A DNA stretch of 35,000 nt from assembly GCA_012295275.1 (NCBI GenBank), contig CM022673.1, forward strand, positions 10,518,288-10,553,287. The letters run 5' to 3'. Position numbers and translations under genes: made by a program. This DNA is from Chrysomallon squamiferum (lineage: Eukaryota > Mollusca > Gastropoda > Neomphalida > Peltospiridae). The notes under the pieces were generated by a model that saw nothing but the letters and a program-made list of their open reading frames with translations, was not told the DNA's origin and made no database searches. Each line of letters begins with the position of its first letter. Positions within the stretch are counted from its first letter, which is position 1. Below, in pieces: positions 10,592-21,369 of the stretch.

Positions 10592-11718
10592 CAAATAAAT
10601 AAACTAACAATAACAATAATAATATAAATAAATAAAAACAATAAAATAAAAATAATAAATATGTAAATATATAAAAAATAAAATAAGAATATAAATAAAT
10701 TAATTAATTTATTAAAAATAAAAGAAAAAATATTTGATGTTTTTGTAAACTGATGTGTTAGCTTTTAATGTTCAGTTTTTATCATCATTTCGAAATATCT
10801 GAAACTTTTGAAAGCAAATTGTTGACATTCTCAAAAATTCACAAAGTGACAAAACTCTACCTTATCAGTATTCATTGATTATTAATGGCCTGTTTCTCCA
10901 TGGACAAACAGCTACTTATGAATATATTGTAAAATATGTGTTTTTCTAACCCCCACTGTCCTTCAAATCACTCAGGCAAAGTAGTGATACTACAGATTGA
11001 GAGAACCCCCAATCTAAAAACATTCCTGGAATGATGTTCAAACTAAATCAACCATAAAAAAACGTTCCGAATACTCAGGTTGCTATGACAAAATTTTTTG
11101 GGGGGTGGGTCAGTTCCTGGATTATAAATGCATGTTTTCTGTTTACAGATATGCAGGTGCATGTTGGTTACCATGAGCATGCATATGAGTATTTTGTATT
11201 TGTGTATTTAAGTTATCATACAAATAAGCTTGCTTAAAACAGGTTCAGGTACAAGGTTAATGTGTTACCTTGCACTGAGTAATCTGAGTTTGATACACAG
11301 GTGAGAGGTGGGTGTGGCTTTGCACCTGTACAAATGTCAAGACAGTAAGTGCCAGCCTGTGTGAGAAATGTCTCACCTTCTTTAATCTTTTCACACAGAG
11401 ACGTTGGAAATATTCCAGGAGTTCACTGTTAGAAATTGACTGTTCATAAAAAAAGATAAGAGATTTCTGTTTCATTTTCTCTTTAATATTGTGTGTTTGT
11501 GTTGTGAGTTATGTGTGCATGAGTGTGTGCATGTGCATGTGTGTGTATGTGTGTGTATGTGTGACTGCATGCACCAGACAGAATACTTAAGACAGAAATG
11601 ACTGTTAAATTTCAGTACAATTATTTCACACACACACATAGAAAAATACCACCCAAATGTATCTCACCACCCAAATGTGATATACACATGTACACAAACA
11701 CATAGACACCCTAACTCA

Positions 11719-11758
<40 letters not shown>

Positions 11759-13928
11759 GACATTTACAAAGTGAGAGAATGTCCTCACTAACCCAGTGAT
11801 AAATGTGTGTAACTGATACAGTTGTAGAAACGTGTGGGAGAAAATAAAACATAAAAAAGTCTGAGATCCAACAGCTGTCTGATAGTGTTACAGTATTCAT
11901 ACTACAATGGAAATAAAAAAATATTGCTGATTTACTTTTTAGAAAAAGAGAGAGAGGGAGATGATGGAGGTGAGATGGAGAGGGATTATTACATGAATGA
12001 ATAAGGGAAATAATAAGAAAGAGGGAAATGGGATATAAAATATGATATATGAGATGGAGAGAGATGTTGAGACAGAGGTAGAGAGATACACAGAGAGAAA
12101 AAGAGAAAGAGAGAGAGCAAAAGAGAGATAGAAGGATGAGGGATAGATAGTGAGATAGAAGGATGAGAGAAAGTGACATAGAAGGATGAGAAAGAGAAAT
12201 AGGATGAGAGCGAGAGAGAGTGAGATAGAAGGATGAAAGAGAGAGATAAGGATGAGAGAGTGAGAGTGAGATAGAAGGATGAGAGATAGAGAGAGAGAGT
12301 GAGATAGAAGGATGAGAGATAGAGAGAGAGAAGGATGAGAGAGAGTGAGAGAGACAGAAGGATGAGAGATAGATAGAGATAGATAGAGAGAGAGTGAGGT
12401 AGAAGGATGAGAGATAGAGAGAATGAAAGGATGAGAGATAGAGAGAATGAGAGGATGAGAGATAGAGAGAGAGACAGAAGGATGAGAGATATAGGTAGAG
12501 GGAGAGGGAGAGAAAGACGGAGAGAACAGTAACAATCAATATAAGTAATGATTCTGGTTCAAGGTTTTGATATCTGAAGAGCAGTGTAATTTGATCAGAA
12601 AAATTCTTTAATTATATTTACAAAAATCAATATTTTACTTTGTACAAAAACTGAACTTTTAATCATCATTTTCACATTTAACAGAAGCTACATGATACAA
12701 GAGAAACATTCGATATGATTGATTTACCTTAGATAAACAGAGCCGTAACAAATATAGCGTTTTATATAACATTTTCTTTTTCTTTCTGTGACATCCTTTT
12801 TACCTTCCATCACATCTTACTTCTCTCCCTCTCATCCTTTCTCTTTTTCTTTCTCTATTTCTGTATCTCTAACTTTCTCTTTGTGTTTGTGTGCCTCTAT
12901 GAACATACATCTGTCTGTGTGTTTGTGTAAACAGTCATGAGTATATAGTCATAAGACTGACAAAACATATTTACTGTCTCAACAGCAAAGAAAGAAGCAG
13001 ATGTTTTTTCTTCTTCCGAAGAATGTAAGCAGATCAGTTAATTTATTTACAAAAATATTTTTCTTCTTTCTTCTTCTCTCATTAAAGAATGAAAACAGAT
13101 GTATGTCTCCAATATACCAAAAAAACACCCAACTAATACAGATATCTCAGTAAAGAATTATCTTATCCTGATCACTTCTGATTAGAGTTATCCTTCTTGA
13201 ACCATTTATAAACAGTCACTAATAATTATTCAGAAAAAAAAAAATGGTTGTTTTTATTTATAATTTTTCTTTCAACTGATTGAAAAATAACATTCAGGCA
13301 GCTGTTACATGTCTGAAGTTCAGAAGATCCATCATAGACCAGCTATTTCCCAATCCAACCTATGTCACATGACTGATATATCAAAGGATAGGGCATAGAC
13401 TTCTTCCCTGTCTGTATTAACTGATAATAAACTGATAGTGTTGAAAATGTGTGTGTGTGTGTGAAGAGAAAGAGAGAGAGACAGACAAACAGACAGACAG
13501 AGAGAGAGAGAGAGAGAGATAGACATGCATGCACACACATACAGAAATGTTACTATCATTAACAAATTAAATTAGTTTTACTTTCTGCCTTATGCTATGT
13601 CCACAACAAAGCATTAAAGACTGAGTCATCTTGTATTTTCCTTGGTTATTGCTTGGACAAATGTAAAGAGTTAAGGCCAAAGTGTAATTAATATCCCTTT
13701 ATAAACAAGGACCAGTCACTTAAAACATTGATATGGTGTTAAAAGGCTTTCTTTATGTTGTGTAAATGTGTAACATATTTCCTACAAGTCTAGTTTTGTG
13801 TTTATTAATCAGTGGGTGTGTAATATCAGTTATTATTCACCCACTTCAAGTCAGGTTCAGCTGCAAGAGAGATGTTAATACCAAGTTACAAGTCACACCC
13901 ATGTGCTGTTTTTATTTATATCTTTAAT
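9951..13928. repeat. Tandem segmental duplication, copy 2 (3978 bp)
   Basis: Head-to-tail copy of 5979-9950, in the same order and orientation. It is followed by AAAT at 13929-13932, the same four bases that open each unit, after which the sequence is unique. The net difference of 6 bp comes from several microsatellite gains and losses, for example a longer TAA tract and a shorter TG tract. Identity outside repeats is about 99% or better by eye, so the event is recent or the copies have been homogenised. An assembly artefact joining two alleles is possible. Confidence 0.95.
11940..12525. repeat. Polypurine minisatellite, copy 2
   Basis: Counterpart of 7960-8545, with the same GATAGAAGGATGAGAGA-type units but several unit-level insertions, deletions and GA/GTGA changes. 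The minus-strand frames across it (11754-12539, 11939-12535) differ from those of copy 1 after each length change. That confirms the frames are not under coding constraint. Confidence 0.9.
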
Positions 13929-14002
13929 AAATATAAATATATGGTGTAAGATAGAAACTTAAGCTTCACACATGCATGTATGTTTAGATGAGTGCAGACA
14001 TT

Positions 14003-14106
14003 CACACACACACACACACACACACACTAATTTTCTTTCATTCTCTCTCTCTCTCTTTCTCTCTGTCTTTCTATATATATATATTTATTTATTTATTTAT
14101 TTATTA
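14003..14106. repeat. Compound CA, CT, TA and TTTA microsatellite
   Basis: (CA)13 at 14003-14028, then a CT-rich tract, a short TA run and a TTTA run to 14106, all immediately right of the duplication. Confidence 0.9.
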
Positions 14107-14214
14107 CATGCACATTACACACATACGCACACAGAGACAGACAAAGACACAACCCAAAAGTGGACTTAATTTTCACAACCTTTCACTTGGGCTGACTGAC
14201 AGATATTCTTGTTT

Positions 14215-14520
14215 TTGAGCTCTGGTTAGAATGGGAAATTGCCCAAATGCACGTGCTGATTAATTTGTTTAGTTATGAGATGATTTACAAAGCTGTCAGT
14301 CAACATGCCTCGATTTTTATCAGATAGAGCTATGATTTGGTTTATTGACATTAATTTTCCCTGGAGTGTATAAAATATGCAAATTTGACAGGTCATGCCA
14401 AGTCGTCATGAATATACCGACTTGTACAGAATCATGTGAACACAGCAGTTTCATAACAGTGGCTTCTGTGTTTGACAGAATCTGCAGTTTCAGATTAGTG
14501 TCTCGCACAGTCTGATATGA
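14215..14520. promoter_or_regulatory. Candidate conserved noncoding element with octamer and TALE-like sites
   Basis: About 300 bp of complex sequence between simple repeats. Motifs include GCTGATTAATTTG, an AGCTGTCAGTCAA stretch, TTTTTATCAGATAGAGC (GATA-like), a perfect POU octamer ATGCAAAT at 14377-14384 followed two bases later by TGACAGGTCA (TALE/nuclear-receptor half-site like), and CACGTG at about 14252. A minus-strand frame of 62 codons (14320-14508) lies inside but lacks good splice sites or coding bias. I read the block as an intronic enhancer candidate. Confidence 0.4.
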
Positions 14521-14529
14521 GAAGGTAAA

Positions 14530-14721
14530 AGAAAAACAGAAGAAAAAAAAAAAAAGAAAAAGGAAAAAGGAAATGAGAAATGCTCAAAGCAGAATTCTGA
14601 AAATGAAAAAAGAACTCTTGTGAAGAGCAAAAAGCAAAACATAACAACAGGAATTTCAATTAGAAGTTAAAATAGAAACAAAAATAAATATTTGAAATAA
14701 ATAAATAAATATATAAATATA

Positions 14722-14764
<43 letters not shown>

Positions 14765-15010
14765 GTGAGTAAGTGAATAAATAAACAAAATAGAATAATA
14801 TAAAGTAAAGGAGAAAAAACAACCATCTTTTCCTAAATTTCATTTCCTTAAAACGACACCAGTCTTTTACTTCCATGCCACTTGCTTAGAAACCTACCAG
14901 TAATAGAAATATTTAACCTCAATGTCAAATTGGAGATGAACTTTACTTTATATAAAAAAATAAAAAAAAATGAAAATGAAAAAAAAAAAAAAAAAAAAAA
15001 AAAAAGATTC
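14530..15010. repeat. A-rich tracts, (AAAT)n and poly(A)27
   Basis: A/G-rich low-complexity sequence to about 14640. An AAAT tetranucleotide tract follows at about 14693-14790 with TATA and AGTG interruptions, then about 150 bp of ordinary sequence, and finally an A27 run at 14979-15005. No gene is visible. Confidence 0.85.
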
Positions 15011-15179
15011 TACATATTTTAAAATGGTTCCTGCAACTTGCCAAATTCCACGCACCACTTGGTTTAAAGTAGCATGCAACAAGTTCTGCCAAGTCTACTT
15101 CAATTGTGTTTAGAGAAAAAACATGCAGGAAAGAGGTACATACTGAGATTTGCTATTTTGTTTGCTTTAGTTTTATTAA

Positions 15180-15600
15180 GAGATTAATAATGATGTTGAT
15201 GATGATAATATAATGATAATGTTATATATAATAATGATTTTGATGATAATGTAATAATAATAATAATAAATGACGCAATGGTATGGTGATGTAAAGAAAT
15301 ATAGGGCTGGCATTAAGGAAGATAACCCAAAAAATGAAAATAAGGAAGTTAGACAGACAGAGAGAGAGAAGGAGAAATGGCAGAAAAATTGTTGGCATAC
15401 ACAGAGAGAGAGAATAAAAAGTACAAAAGAGAGAAAACAAAGAATGAGAAAAAGAGAGAGAAATTAGGGAAGAATAAAAATGGAAGTGAAAATCAAGCAG
15501 ATGAATAAAATGAGACAGACACACAGACTCACAGATTACTGTATTCCTTAACTAAAAGATAAATCAAAATAATTGGAGAAAGTTTTTTTTTTTTTTTTTT
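15180..15600. repeat. GAT/TAA trinucleotide tract, GA-rich tract and poly(T)18
   Basis: GATGAT/AATAAT repeats at about 15185-15270, an A/G-rich tract at about 15350-15480, and a T18 run at 15583-15600. The open frames on both strands are due to base bias. Confidence 0.8.
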
Positions 15601-16010
15601 AAATAAGTGCTGCATGGTTGGCTTTTTGTTGTTTTATAGTTGTAATGAAGAAGGAAATAGGAAATGGAAACAGTTATATTTTTATTTTTTGCATGTGGAG
15701 CAGAAGATGCCTCACCATCTGGAATTCTGGTAGAAAAACAAAAAATACAGATTTGTAATTGCTCTTTTTAGGTTAACAAGAAAAGATCTCCAATTTTGGC
15801 AAATGCACAAATAAATTAAAATGTTTAAAGCACTTACATATTTTTCAATTCAGAGCATTTATTAAAGAAATACTCTTTATAAAAAATAAAAAAAAACTTG
15901 CATAAATAGTTAAATAAACAAAAAACTAAGTAATGAAATGGAATATAGCTGGAAAGGTTTCAGAAAGATTCCTGTATAAAATGCAAGTATTATACTCATA
16001 AGAGTGAGTG
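15601..16010. other. AT-rich noncoding DNA
   Basis: No gene, motif cluster or clear repeat seen. Short homopolymer A and T stretches occur throughout. Confidence 0.6.
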
Positions 16011-16012
16011 AC

Positions 16013-16017
<5 letters not shown>

Positions 16018-16089
<72 letters not shown>
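16018..16089. repeat. (AG)36 microsatellite
   Basis: A perfect AG tract of 72 bp. Confidence 0.95.
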
Positions 16090-16092
<3 letters not shown>

Positions 16093-16168
16093 TCAAAAAA
16101 TTTGAAATAATTATACATACTTTACTGGATATCACAAACATTTTCTACTTAGGTAAGTAAGAAAGTAA

Positions 16169-16268
<100 letters not shown>

Positions 16269-16544
16269 AAATGACAAAGACAGATAATGAGAGCATCAGA
16301 GAGAGAAATCTGTTTTTACACATAATTTTGTAATTACATCTTTTTAAGGAAGAGAATATGAAAAAAAGAGAATGAATCAGAAAATTAAAAAATAAGAAAG
16401 AAATAGCAAATACCTGTGTATATAAATGTAATAATACATCTACTATCATCATTATTCTTCCCTTTTCTTAATTTTACAACCAAATTTTAACTATGATTAT
16501 TACAGTGAGATGGTGTTGTTCCATCATTCTTTAATGATTTCAAA

Positions 16545-17160
16545 CAACATTAGTAAGTATTGAATATTGTTAAGATTATAAATACATAAGACCATGTAAC
16601 TTTTATTTATTATTTCAAATAAAACTGCTTTGTTTGCTAACATACAAAATCATGCCATTTTTTTTTTTATTAATATTTCAAATTAAATTTGTTTCAAAGC
16701 GAAAAAAATTATTTGCTATATAAAATAACAGTATTTAATTTTTAATAATATTCATTAAGTTCACATAATTGTTACTCATTTCAAATAACACTAATTTCAT
16801 ACCATATCATATCATATTTTCATTTTTATTTACTATTTTTAAATCACAAAATACTGAATTCTTAATAACATTTATCAAGTTTTGATTATTATTTTTAAAT
16901 TATTTTTATTTATTATATTTCAAATAACACTAATTTTATACCATTCAGATCAAGTGCATTTTATTTTTTTTATTTACCATTTAGAAATCACCGTTCTAAA
17001 AAAATATTTATTACATTTTCCAATGCACGAGATAATTTAACTTACAGTTACCGTTTCCGGCTAACAGTGTTTAATTTCAAAAGCAGACCAGATCATATAA
17101 TTTGTATTTAGTATTTCAGATAACACTGTTTAGTTTGGAAAGACATGAAACCATATAATT
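16545..17160. repeat. Degenerate minisatellite, unit about 60 bp
   Basis: About nine to ten diverged copies of a unit built around ATTTCAAATAACACTGTTTA, followed by an AAAGACAnACCAT-like part and a TAATTTTTATTTA-like end. The clearest units begin near 16610, 16675, 16778, 16930, 17052 and 17113. Divergence is high and spacing varies, so the array is old. No frame is open through it. Confidence 0.6.
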
Positions 17161-17400
17161 TTCATGTGGGATCTCTTGACCTCTTCTGCAGCCTTCCTGC
17201 TGAACATGAATGCTGTTATTATGAAGCCATACACACTGGCAGTACATGGCATGCTATTCTGCAAGTGATGGCCAATATGCCACAAACTGCAGGTATTAAT
17301 ACCATCTGCCACATGCTCCCTGTTTTTCTCCAACCATCAAGCCTGCAGAGTTGTCTTATTCTGGGTGGAACTCTTCAGTAAGAAGATTACTTAATGTCCA
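17161..17400. other. GC-elevated block, possible exon or conserved element
   Basis: Complexity rises clearly after the minisatellite. On the plus strand, 17192-17292 lies between a good acceptor (CTCTTCTGCAG) and a fair donor (CAG|GTATTA) and is open in one frame. On the minus strand a different open frame covers 17130-17333. The strands conflict and neither peptide is recognisable. It is recorded as a block of interest without a gene call. Confidence 0.25.
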
Positions 17401-18960
17401 AACTTAGAAAGTTCACAAGAAAAGAAGATTAAAGCAAAGCAAAATGGTGAATGTTCCAAAGCAGAAAAGAAAAAAAAAAAATGTCAAAAATTTATGATAT
17501 TATTTTTTTAAAGTCATGATTTGGATGTTAATTTTAATCTGTATTTTTGAATTTGTGATGTGCAATATTTGGAAATGCCTAAAATCAGTGGGTTTTTTAT
17601 TGCATCTGATATGCAAGTCTAGATATGTAGTTTTATTAATACAGTATAAAGAATGAATGAATAAAATTATGACTATTTGCTTAATAATATTACTGCATAT
17701 CCGTCTTATCAGCCAATGTACATATTTAAATATACATATGGATGTTTATTTATCTATATCAGCATACATGCGTCTGTGTGTATGTTCTATATATATATAT
17801 ATGAGAAAGAGACATTAATTATTTGAAATAAGCCCTATCATTTTATATGTAGTATGAAATGGCAAAAACACTGTGAACTCAAAACCATTTTAGAAATGAA
17901 GCCTGTTACCACAACATTAAAACCTTTAGCAGCTAAGTATCTTTTACATTAGTTTTTACAACAAAAAAATATTTACAATAACAATAAAAACACTAAAAAT
18001 TCTTTACTTTGATATTTTTTACAATTTCAAATAAATGTACTTGTGTCCAACAGATAAATATCTTTTAAAAAATACACAGGTTGTTCTTTTAGTAATCACT
18101 GTTATATTAATAAGCACCAGTTGCACTTTTACTGTATGCTAACATGATTTTAAAGTCCATCTATTATGCTTTTGTAGTTGTATATTATTCTTTAAAAAAT
18201 TCTTATTGCTATTTTATTATTAGCCTTCTTTATAAATTATAAATTATGCTTTTACTGAATCCATTATCTCTGTATCTTTAAGCATCACCACCAAACTGGT
18301 TATAGCCCCAGGTAAAGGCAAAAATTTGGTTTGATATTGAAAAATCAGATGAAATCCAGGCATCACACACTAAACTGATGAAAATGATTCAATATTCCAG
18401 AGATTCTGCTGTAACTGGGTACTAATATGGAAGTTAATATCATAACCACTGTGAGGTCACAAAACGTATTCAACAGGTTAATAACAAACATATTATTCAT
18501 TTAAGTTATGATTTTACAGGTCTGGAGTAATGCTTTTAATGCCATACAAGTTATGTTCTTAATAAACATTAAAGATTCTTATATTACAGCTTTCCATAAG
18601 ACACTAAATTATTAAACCTTTTTTTTTTCCTTTCTTAATATTTGAAGAAAAAAAAAGTTTTGAATTCCAAAAAATAATTTATTAATCATTATTCAGTTTT
18701 TTCTTCTTTCTTAATTTTCCAGGATGATCAAAAATCTTTTATTCAGATCCAAATTCAAACATAAAAAATAATAATAATAATAAAAAAAAGGAAAGAAAGA
18801 AATTAGTTCTTGAAAACAAATTAAAATTTATAACAACTGATGTGTATCTGACATTAGAACTTAGAGTTAAGGCAATATCTGAACAGAATAATAATTAAAA
18901 ATATACATTACAGTAACAATAATTTTAAAAATATATTAACACTTCTTAAATGACAAATAT
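17401..18960. other. AT-rich noncoding DNA
   Basis: No gene visible. There are short A and T runs, a TA/TATG tract at about 17720-17805, and a moderately complex stretch at about 18280-18500 without an open frame. An AAT run sits at about 18765-18785. If the first exon at 20295-20372 is real, this is part of its first intron. Confidence 0.6.
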
Positions 18961-18963
18961 TCA

Positions 18964-19001
18964 TTTTTTTTTTTTTTTTTTTTTTATTATTATTATTATT
19001 A
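18964..19001. repeat. Poly(T) and (TTA)n tract
   Basis: A T22 run passes into a TTA run. The overlapping 83-codon plus frame is a translation of this tract. Confidence 0.9.
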
Positions 19002-19439
19002 ATATTATAATATTTAAAAAAAATATATTTATAGTTATTTATTTAAATATTTTAGTTGTTTTGTTTTTTATAAAATATAGATACAGTACAGTATCATCAG
19101 TGCTACAACTATGTTGGTTGTTTTCAGCGAATAGCAATAAAGATTCATTTACATGTATCTTCTCACAAACAGCAGAGCTCAAAATATTGGGTTTTGATTA
19201 ATCAGTTCTGGGAAGCTGGTTGGAACGGAATATAGTTCTGTATATGCTGTGAGCAGGTTTAACCTTGTGAAACATCATCTCTCAAACTTTCAACTATTAG
19301 TAATGAGTTATTGCTCATCCATAAAACACAATTTTTATTATTTTTTGATGAATCTTGTTTTGTTTTGTTGTTGCCAAAAGACTTGTAATATTTTGGCATA
19401 ATAACAAAAGCAGAGGAAATCCAAGCAATTGAGAAAAAA

Positions 19440-19800
19440 TTAACTTGTAAAGAAATATAATGTCTACTAAAACTGAAGAAAGAAGAAGAAAAAAAAGAAG
19501 AAGAAAAGAAGAAAAACGAAAAAAAGAAACAAAAGAAGAAAAGATAGTTTACTTGTAAACAAAGATGAAATAAACCAAAATTGAAGAAAGAAGAAAAGAA
19601 AAAGATTCACTTTTAACAACAGATAAAACAGATTAAAATTGACAAAAGAAAGAAGAAAAAGGAAAGAAAATGTACTGATAAAGAAAAATAAAACTAAAAC
19701 TGAAGAAAGAAGACTGAGGAAAAAGATGAAAAAGAAAAGAGCAATTTACTTGTAAACAAATGCAAAAAAAAGACTGAAACTGAAGAAAGAAGAATTAAAA
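19440..19800. repeat. Degenerate A/G-rich minisatellite, unit about 60-105 bp
   Basis: Five copies of a pattern: a TTTACTTGTAAACAAA-like head, a short variable part, an AAACTGAAGAAAGAAG core and a purine tail of variable length. Heads lie near 19441, 19549, 19607, 19668 and 19747. Length varies mostly in the AAG-rich tails. There is no open frame. Confidence 0.65.
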
Positions 19801-20228
19801 AATAAAAAATTAGAAAATAACAAGAACTAAAACAAATAATATTCATACACAACCATGTTCCTTATGAGTCAAAAATAAAATTGAAATGATTTTACAAAAA
19901 TAGCAATACTTGCACATTCTATAAACAATACTGTTGTGAAACTATTAAAACTATAAACAATACTATTAAAACAGTGGTAATATTTTTCCAAAACAATCCA
20001 CCATACTGCACATCTTTACAAAATTAAACAAAAAAAGGTGTCAGTCAGCGAGCACATGTACAGATTCCACATCCTCGAACACAAACAGACCCATATTTAA
20101 ATTCTGTTAAGAAAATAAATTTGGGATATACATAGTTTACAGATCTGGGCTTTTTTTTCTTTTTTCTTTCTTTCTTCTTCTGAATAAACACAAGAGGAAG
20201 CTCAAACACAAAACAACACAAACAAACA

Positions 20229-20229
20229 C

Positions 20230-20265
<36 letters not shown>

Positions 20266-20286
20266 GATTATTATTATTATTATTAT
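20229..20286. repeat. (TTA)n microsatellite beside a splice donor
   Basis: A TTA tract of about 57 bp with one GA interruption. On the minus strand it begins a few bases after the donor of the exon at 20295-20372, so it forms the first part of that intron. Confidence 0.95.
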
Positions 20287-20294
20287 ATACGTAC

Positions 20295-20372
20295 CTCGCG
20301 TCTTCGCCATCGCGGCAGAGTTGGATAGTACATATACGGGTAATTGGGGTAACCATGGCGACGGTAATCCAT
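20295..20372 (-). CDS. Candidate first coding exon of a minus-strand gene, product not recognised
   Basis: The minus strand opens with ATG at 20372 in strong start context (A at -3, G at +4). The in-frame TGA at 20394-20396, eight codons upstream, makes this the first usable ATG in its frame. The exon carries 26 complete codons beginning MDYRRHGYPNYP and ending WRRRE, then a consensus donor GAG|GTACGT, giving a phase-0 intron. The peptide holds six Tyr, six Arg and four Pro, with no signal peptide or membrane segment. CpG dinucleotides are far denser here than elsewhere in the window. A second ATG at 20356 in another frame has a similar context, and that frame also reads to the donor. I do not recognise the family. 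Later exons would lie at lower coordinates. Confidence 0.55.
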
Positions 20373-20864
20373 TATGATGTAAACACTTGTTTTTCAAACT
20401 GTCTCCATGCTGAGATGTAATCCGACAAAATTACACAGACGAGTCCAAAGCAGCAAATACTCTTCACAGACTAAGTTACCTGAACACTTGTGTAGCTGCA
20501 TTTTTCTGCAAAGTGTGGAAATTTGATTTCTATTTCCCTTGCAGCTGCTGGAAATTCCAAAGAATATGTGTACAATACAAAAAAGGATCTTTTGTTCTTA
20601 ATTTATTAATATTATTTCTCTCTTCAATGTCTTGATTAAGCTTTAAAAAGACACAGGCTTTTTGGTAACGGCACAAAAATCTGGTGCATGAAAAAAAGAC
20701 ATACAAGATATATTCAGTTTAACATCACACAGTGTAAAACTATATCTGCATTTTCCACTGTTTCACTCAACACAGTTATTTCTCCGAGATGTAACTGACA
20801 AACTCTCTTCATCTCTCCCTCTTTTCATTCCAGAGTAATATACTTTACTTGTAAAAAAAAACAC

Positions 20865-21225
20865 TCCCACCTCTCCTTTTACTATTCAGTAATTACTTTT
20901 CTCTGTAAATACTCTCTATTCATTCCTGAATGTTTATCCCTTTTTTACTATTCAGTAAATGCTTTCCTTTTTTTCAGAATGATTCCAACTACTCTCCTTC
21001 TTCCTGAATAACTGTTTCAGTGATTGCTCTCCTTTTTCCTGAATAACTGTTTCAATAAATGCTCTCCCTCATTGTTGAATAATTAACCTATGTAAAAAAA
21101 AGAGTAAAATTTCTTCTTCCTGAAACTTCTCCTTACATTCCTGAACAATCAGGAGTAAATAATCTTCCTCTTTCTTCCTGAATAATTGCACTCCACTTCT
21201 CAGCAAGTATTCTTGAATAATACCA
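20865..21225. repeat. Degenerate 35-bp minisatellite
   Basis: The clearest adjacent units are 35 bp each and start with CTCTCC at about 20994, 21029 and 21061-21064. They share a TTCCTGAATAACTGTTTCA core. More diverged units with ATTCAGTAAATGCT or CCTGAATAATTGC cores extend on both sides. Roughly nine to ten units lie within the presumed leader of the minus-strand gene. Confidence 0.6.
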
Positions 21226-21360
21226 CTTATCTCTCTCTCTCTCTCTTCTCACTCACTCTCTCACGTTCTGAGCAAATTCACTTTTTTTTCTCTCTCTCAG
21301 CTATGCTCTTTCTGTTCAATAATAAATTCTCTCTCTTTCTCTTTTTCTCTCTCTGAGATT
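21225..21360. repeat. CT-rich tract
   Basis: CT dinucleotide runs interrupted by TTTTT and short unique segments. On the minus strand this is a GA-rich stretch just downstream of the promoter-like block. Confidence 0.8.
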
Positions 21361-21369
21361 GTGGAAGTT

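Noticed and set aside
14320-14508. 62-codon minus-strand frame inside the octamer-containing block
   Set aside because: No convincing acceptor or donor. The block is better explained as regulatory sequence by its motif density.
17192-17292. Possible plus-strand exon of 101 bp between CTCTTCTGCAG and CAG|GTATTA
   Set aside because: The minus strand has an equally open, conflicting frame, the peptide is unrecognisable and the phase pattern has no partner exon. Kept only as a GC-elevated block.
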